A stretch of DNA of 9,261 bases, from contig CALGBN010000021.1 in NCBI GenBank assembly GCA_937877765.1, positions 1-9,261 of the forward strand. Reading direction: 5' to 3'. Numbering within the stretch: the first letter of the stretch is position 1; every line of letters starts with the position of its first letter. The position numbers were made by a program, and so were the translations under genes. The notes beneath the pieces were generated by a model, which saw only the letters and a list, made by a program, of their open reading frames with translations, did no database searches and was not told the DNA's origin. Origin of the DNA: Candidatus Bathyarchaeota archaeon (GTDB lineage Archaea; Thermoproteota; Bathyarchaeia; TCS64). Below are positions 5,644 to 9,261 of this stretch, piece by piece.

Positions 5644-6813
5644 ATGCAATCCCCGGGGGACAAGCAGCGTTCATTAATGATGCTGATGGTCATGCAGCTC
5701 TGCACTGGCTTCAGCATGGGTATCATATCCCCAATACTAGGATTATTTGTACGAAGTCAAGGACTGAGTATGACTCAGATTGGGCTCGTGGGCACTGCAT
5801 CTATGTTAGGGTGGTTTATCTGGGAGCCCATAATGGGTTTGGTGGCTGACAGATTCAACAAACGACTGATGCTAGCAGGAGCCCTGTTTTTGTCTACTAT
5901 CCTCTACGCTCTTTATCCTATGGCGAATACCTTCCTTGCTTTCGCGGTACTTGAGTTTGTTAAAACCAGTGTGCTCTCAGCGTACAGCATACCGGTTAAG
6001 GCGCTTGCAGCTGAGTTATTACCCTCTAAGGATCGAGGTAAGGCATATGGCCGGTACATGACGGTTATTAGCTTCGGTGGATTGATCAGTCCCCTTATTG
6101 GAGGATATATCTCTGAAGTGGCTGGATACAGTATCCCATTCTACTTAGCGGCAGGAATAGGCTTGTTATCTATCATAGCTGTTTTCCGTATTCAGTACGA
6201 GGAGCCTGCCCATGACCCATCGTCCAAGACATCTGATGGATTGAGAAGCCTACTTACGGCCCCAATATTAGCGATATTTAGCGTCAGAGGATTTTACTTC
6301 TTTAACGCCGGGTTCACAGGGAGCTTCCTTTCAATATATCTGAATGAATCTCATCACCTGTTGGCATCTGAGTCACAGGTAGGGGTATTTTTCACTTTGA
6401 TGAGACTAGCCGGGGCTGCTTCACGATCTATATTGGGGACTTTTTGTGACCGTTTCGGTAAGAAGTTGATGATTAGCGGTAGTTTAGCTGGGATGGGACT
6501 CAGCTATATCGGGTTAACCATGTTAGGTGGAGTAATACCCATGTATCTGATGGGGGCGCTACAGGGATTATTCCAAGCGGCTGCTGACACTAGTATGATG
6601 CTTCACCTCATCTCTGTGATGCCCAAGGAACGATCAGGATTAACCATGGGATTGTACTCTGAGTCTGAAAACGTTGGTGGCTTGATCTCTGCTCCATCCA
6701 TGGGGTATCTGTACCAGAATTTTGGTGGTAGCTACTCCTTATGGTTGTTATCTGGGGCTTTGCTGGCTAACGCTGGGTATAGCTATCTTGTTATCCGTGA
6801 GAAGGATGCTTAG
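5644..6813 (+). CDS. Major facilitator superfamily transporter, substrate unknown
   Basis: A 389-residue cytoplasmic-membrane secondary transporter with about 12 hydrophobic segments in two halves. Residues 1-180 hold the first six segments, about 181-205 are a polar central loop, and the second six follow. The MFS motif A between segments 2 and 3 reads GLVADRFNKR at 65-74, and its repeat in the second half is GTFCDRFGKK at 265-274. A proline-containing YSIPVKALAAELLP stretch at 115-127 and a GRYMTVISFGGLISPLIGG segment at 136-154 resemble drug or sugar efflux-type MFS proteins, but the substrate cannot be inferred. Codon use looks more relaxed (more TTA, GGG and GGT) than in the TFB and RuBisCO genes, in keeping with lower expression or later acquisition. 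The stop overlaps that of the convergent winged-helix gene. Confidence 0.9.
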   Translation: MQSPGDKQRSLMMLMVMQLCTGFSMGIISPILGLFVRSQGLSMTQIGLVGTASMLGWFIWEPIMGLVADRFNKRLMLAGALFLSTILYALYPMANTFLAFAVLEFVKTSVLSAYSIPVKALAAELLPSKDRGKAYGRYMTVISFGGLISPLIGGYISEVAGYSIPFYLAAGIGLLSIIAVFRIQYEEPAHDPSSKTSDGLRSLLTAPILAIFSVRGFYFFNAGFTGSFLSIYLNESHHLLASESQVGVFFTLMRLAGAASRSILGTFCDRFGKKLMISGSLAGMGLSYIGLTMLGGVIPMYLMGALQGLFQAAADTSMMLHLISVMPKERSGLTMGLYSESENVGGLISAPSMGYLYQNFGGSYSLWLLSGALLANAGYSYLVIREKDA

Positions 6814-7007
6814 AGAAGCATGTAGACTTGGGTTGATGACTCGTAGGCGACCTGTCCCTGTGCGACAAGGTGGGTCAGGGCTTTCTTGATCTGCATCCTG
6901 GTCAAGGTGACGTGGAACTCTAGCTCGTTTATCTTTGCTTTTCCTTCCTCAAGAAGCAACGCGAATGTTACTTTGTCGATGTTTGTGATCTTTCGTAGGT
7001 GTTCCAT
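6810..7007 (-). CDS. Small winged-helix DNA-binding protein, hypothetical
   Basis: A 65-residue protein that is essentially a single winged helix. Helix 1 is about residues 10-21 and helix 2 about 25-32. The putative recognition helix, about 35-50 (LTRMQIKKALTHLVAQG), is followed by a beta wing (QVAYESSTQVYML) that ends the protein. No effector or dimerisation domain is visible. I do not recognise a named family beyond archaeal wHTH proteins. The ATG start has a TATA-like box at a fitting distance and no clear Shine-Dalgarno sequence. It is convergent with the MFS gene, with a four-base stop overlap. It is divergent from the PEP-utilising enzyme across 136 bp, so local regulation of that gene or of itself is a reasonable guess, but only a guess. 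The fold-like pattern and flanking signals make it more likely real than a chance reading frame. Confidence 0.7.
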   Translation of the reverse strand: MEHLRKITNIDKVTFALLLEEGKAKINELEFHVTLTRMQIKKALTHLVAQGQVAYESSTQVYMLL

Positions 7008-7038
7008 GTACGCTCAGCCCAAAGACGGCTTTACCCGG

Positions 7039-7047
7039 AATATAATC
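7039..7047 (-). promoter_or_regulatory. TATA-like box of the small winged-helix gene
   Basis: The minus strand reads GATTATATT here. A start about 26 bases downstream falls near 7017, giving a leader of about ten bases before the ATG at 7007. It supports the small gene as a genuine transcription unit. Function is inferred from sequence and spacing. Confidence 0.45.
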
Positions 7048-7113
7048 TTATCGATCAAAGACGAACCCGTATACGTCAATCATCGTATTTTACTTCGTTT
7101 ATCTAGTTAAGGG

Positions 7114-7122
7114 TTAAAACCA
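7114..7122 (+). promoter_or_regulatory. TATA-like box of the PEP-utilising enzyme gene
   Basis: TTAAAACCA lies about 27 bases (from its centre) before the ATG at 7144, which fits a leaderless transcript. The same nine-base string occurs on the other strand before the isomerase gene. An alternative AT-rich element, TTTATCTA at 7098-7105, would give a leader of about 16 bases. The 136-bp spacer also holds short palindromes CGTATACG (7068-7075) and CTAGCTAG (7130-7137) of unknown meaning. Confidence 0.4.
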
Positions 7123-7143
7123 TGACACCCTAGCTAGTAGGAT

Positions 7144-9236
7144 ATGCCCACCAACCAATACACAATCAAGCTATCAGAAATCGAGGAAGGCTCGATCAAA
7201 CAGGTTGGTGGAAAAGCAGTAAACCTTGGATTCCTTACACGCAAAGGATTCAATGTACCCGCCGGGTTCGTGGTCACAACAGATGCCTATAACCTGTTTA
7301 TCAAGGAAAATAAACTCCAATCATATATTTTGGATGAGCTTGCAAAAGATCCAACACAAGCTTCACAGAATATCCGCGAAGCGATAACTCTCGGAGAAAT
7401 ACCAGAAGATATCAGGGAAGAAATAATCAACCAATACCATGGTCTCGCCCGGAAAGAGATCGCTGTAAGGTCAAGCGCCACAAGCGAGGACCTAAAAGAC
7501 GCATCATTCGCTGGGCAGATGGATACTTTTCTTAATGTCAACACATCAGAAGCAGTACTGCGGTATATCAAACACTGTTACGCATCACTATGGACCAGCC
7601 GAGCAATCTCATATCGCGCAAAAAACAGCATAGATCATAAAGGAGTTTCCATAGCGGTTGTCGTACAGGAGATAATCGAGCCTAAAGCAGCAGGAGTCAT
7701 GTTCACACATGACCCAGTTTCCTCCGAGAACTCTATCGTATTAGAGTCAAATTATGGCTACGGAGAATCAGTGGTCTCTGGGAAAGCAACTCCAGACCGG
7801 TTTAAGATAAATCGTGGAGCAATGGAGATCACTGTACGCGAGATTGGGACAAAGGAGCTTGAAGCAGTAAAAAGTCTAGAAGGTGGGATTGTTTTTGTTG
7901 AACCCTCTTTGGAGCGACGGGAGCAGCCGAGTCTTACTGACGACGAGATACTTGGTTTGGTGCGGCTAGGTGCTGATGTTGAGACCGCGTATGGAGCACC
8001 TCAAGATATTGAGTGGGCGGTAGCGGATGATTTGCACCTTCTCCAGTCCAGACCCATAACCACAGCTAAGAATAAGCATGATGCCACAGCTTGGACAAGG
8101 GGATACTCTGATGACTACTGGAACGATAACGTTTCTCCCCTCTTCTTCGAGTTGATGGGGGATCATATCACAGAGATAGTGAACATTGAACTCAACGAGT
8201 TGATGGGTTACACTAAGCCGGGTGAGATGAATAAACTGCTCAAGCTACACAAGGCTCACGCTTACTTCAACCTAGACGTCTTAAAACACAAGGTAATCTA
8301 CGAGATACCCAAATTCATCAGAAACAACGATGTACTAAACTACTTCCCAGAAGGTAGTGGACCTTACGGTAAAGAGACAGTCAAGAACCTACCATTCCAC
8401 CTTGCCAAACGGATAAACGCCGAGTACAGGATCAGGACAAGAGACCCCAACGGAGCAACGGATCGGACCGCGGACGCCTACGATAAATGGACAAACGAAG
8501 TACTTGATCCCTTCTGGCGTGGCTTTGAAGAAAGATTAAACAAGCTCGACGGTGAAAACCTCGTCTCTTATTTGGGGCTCATGGATGAACTCAACGATGT
8601 AATCATAGAGCATTTCCGTTTGGTACGTTACGGTATACCTGTCCACAATATTGGCATGAACCTAATGACTCAGTATCTACTCAAACGTTTCTTGGGCGAG
8701 GAAAAAGCCTCATTGACTTACCCTATACTGGTCTCGGGGCTCAAGCATAGCACAAGCAAGACAAATGAGGCGTTATTCAAGTTAGCCGCCTACATCAGAG
8801 CCAACCCCCCTCTCAGAGAATTAGTTCTAGAAACAGAATCAGAATTGATTCTTGATAGATTGGTTGCATACCCTGATTCATCTGAGTTTCTCTTGATGTT
8901 CAACTGCTTCATGGATGATTATGGGTGCCGTGGCTTTACACGTGAACCGTTCTATCCCCGGTGGAGCGAGGCTCCTAGATATGTGTTTGACATCCTCAAG
9001 TCTCTGGTGGTGGATGAGGGAAGCGATCTCACGGTAATCGAGGAGAGGAACAGAGCTGAAAGGCAGCGAGTTGAGGCAGAGATACGAGAGACAATAGGGT
9101 CTCAGCCTCTGGGTTGGGCTAAGAACAAGCTACTGGATGCTATTGTTGGGGTCGCCCGTCGGTATATTGTGTTCAGGGAGGAGCAGCGCTATAATCTTGA
9201 TAAATGGATATCCATGAACCGCCTGCTATACATGCG
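7144..9236 (+). CDS. PEP-synthase/rifampin-phosphotransferase-like enzyme, 3' end missing
   Basis: An open frame of about 697 codons that runs off the genomic part of the contig without a stop. The ATG at 7144 is fixed by an in-frame TAG at 7138-7140. Residues 1-306 are the PEP/pyruvate-binding ATP-grasp domain: GGKAVNLG with K24, AVRSSATSEDL with R109, SFAGQMDTFLNV from 121, VMFTHDP near 187, IEWAV with E290, and the closing LQSRPIT with Q301 and R303. Residues 307-697 begin WTRGYSDDYW and form a helical middle region unlike the catalytic barrel of classical PEP synthase. The order resembles rifampin phosphotransferase (about 867 residues: ATP domain, substrate domain, C-terminal swivelling His domain). 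About 170 residues, including the phosphohistidine, would lie beyond the contig. Archaeal relatives are commonly labelled PEP synthase. The transferred-phosphate acceptor is unknown; conversion of pyruvate to PEP is possible but unproven. Confidence 0.88.
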
Positions 9237-9261
9237 CTGTCTCTTATACACATCTCCGAGC
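9237..9261 (+). other. Illumina Nextera read-2-side adapter (synthetic, untrimmed)
   Basis: Bases 9237-9255 are the reverse complement of the 19-bp Tn5 mosaic end (CTGTCTCTTATACACATCT), followed by CCGAGC, the start of the Nextera read-2 tail. This is synthetic. It is open in the frame of the last gene and would add a false C-terminal peptide reading CLLYTSP. Confidence 0.99.

Noticed and set aside
7008..7143. Possible small gene or RNA between the winged-helix gene and the PEP-utilising enzyme
   Set aside because: I see no reading frame with coding character and no tRNA-like structure; two divergent promoters fill the 136 bp.
7287..8166. Two minus-strand frames of 94 and 66 codons near the right end
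   Set aside because: They are antisense to the ATP-grasp domain of the PEP-utilising enzyme, which is clearly coding on the plus strand.
53..9255. Inverted 19-bp Tn5 ends at both termini, as if the window were a transposon
   Set aside because: They are the mosaic ends of the Nextera library adapters. They are fused to the P5/index and read-2 tails, with no transposase gene between them.

Overview
This window is a contig from an uncultured archaeon, almost certainly a metagenome or single-cell assembly. The archaeal call rests on a transcription factor B gene, on TATA-like boxes placed so that transcripts would be leaderless or carry very short leaders, and on a complete set of genes for the archaeal AMP-to-3-phosphoglycerate route. 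Base composition looks mid-40s % G+C by eye. I cannot assign a phylum. Both ends carry untrimmed Illumina Nextera adapter (1-71 and 9237-9261), so the outermost bases are synthetic and both terminal genes are incomplete.

Layout. After the adapter comes the 3' part of a TM1410/MJ1477-type (GH114-like) glycoside hydrolase (72-710, +). Next is a three-gene nucleotide-salvage block: AMP phosphorylase (717-2264, -), a divergent form III RuBisCO large chain with a TTG start (2346-3572, +), and ribose-1,5-bisphosphate isomerase (3567-4478, -), which converges on RuBisCO with a 6-base overlap. A 126-bp divergent spacer with a clear TATA box and two dyad elements leads to the TFB gene (4605-5603, +). 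An MFS transporter follows (5644-6813, +), then a convergent 65-residue winged-helix protein (6810-7007, -). The window closes with the first ~697 codons of a large PEP-synthase/rifampin-phosphotransferase-like enzyme (7144-9236, +), cut by the contig end before its phosphohistidine domain.

How the genes work together. AMP phosphorylase converts AMP and phosphate to adenine and ribose-1,5-bisphosphate. The isomerase makes ribulose-1,5-bisphosphate, and RuBisCO adds CO2 to give two 3-phosphoglycerates that feed central carbon metabolism. All three enzymes keep the catalytic residues I can recognise. The PEP-utilising enzyme could in principle act further down the same carbon flow, but its architecture is not that of classical PEP synthase and its substrate is unknown. 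I see no tRNA, rRNA, CRISPR array, insertion sequence or defence system. No gene-free stretch exceeds 300 bases; the largest gaps are 4479-4604 and 7008-7143. The points most worth a second look are the adapter ends, the compact RuBisCO, the dyads around the TFB promoter with the resulting doubt about the TFB start, and the AMP phosphorylase/RuBisCO divergent control region.
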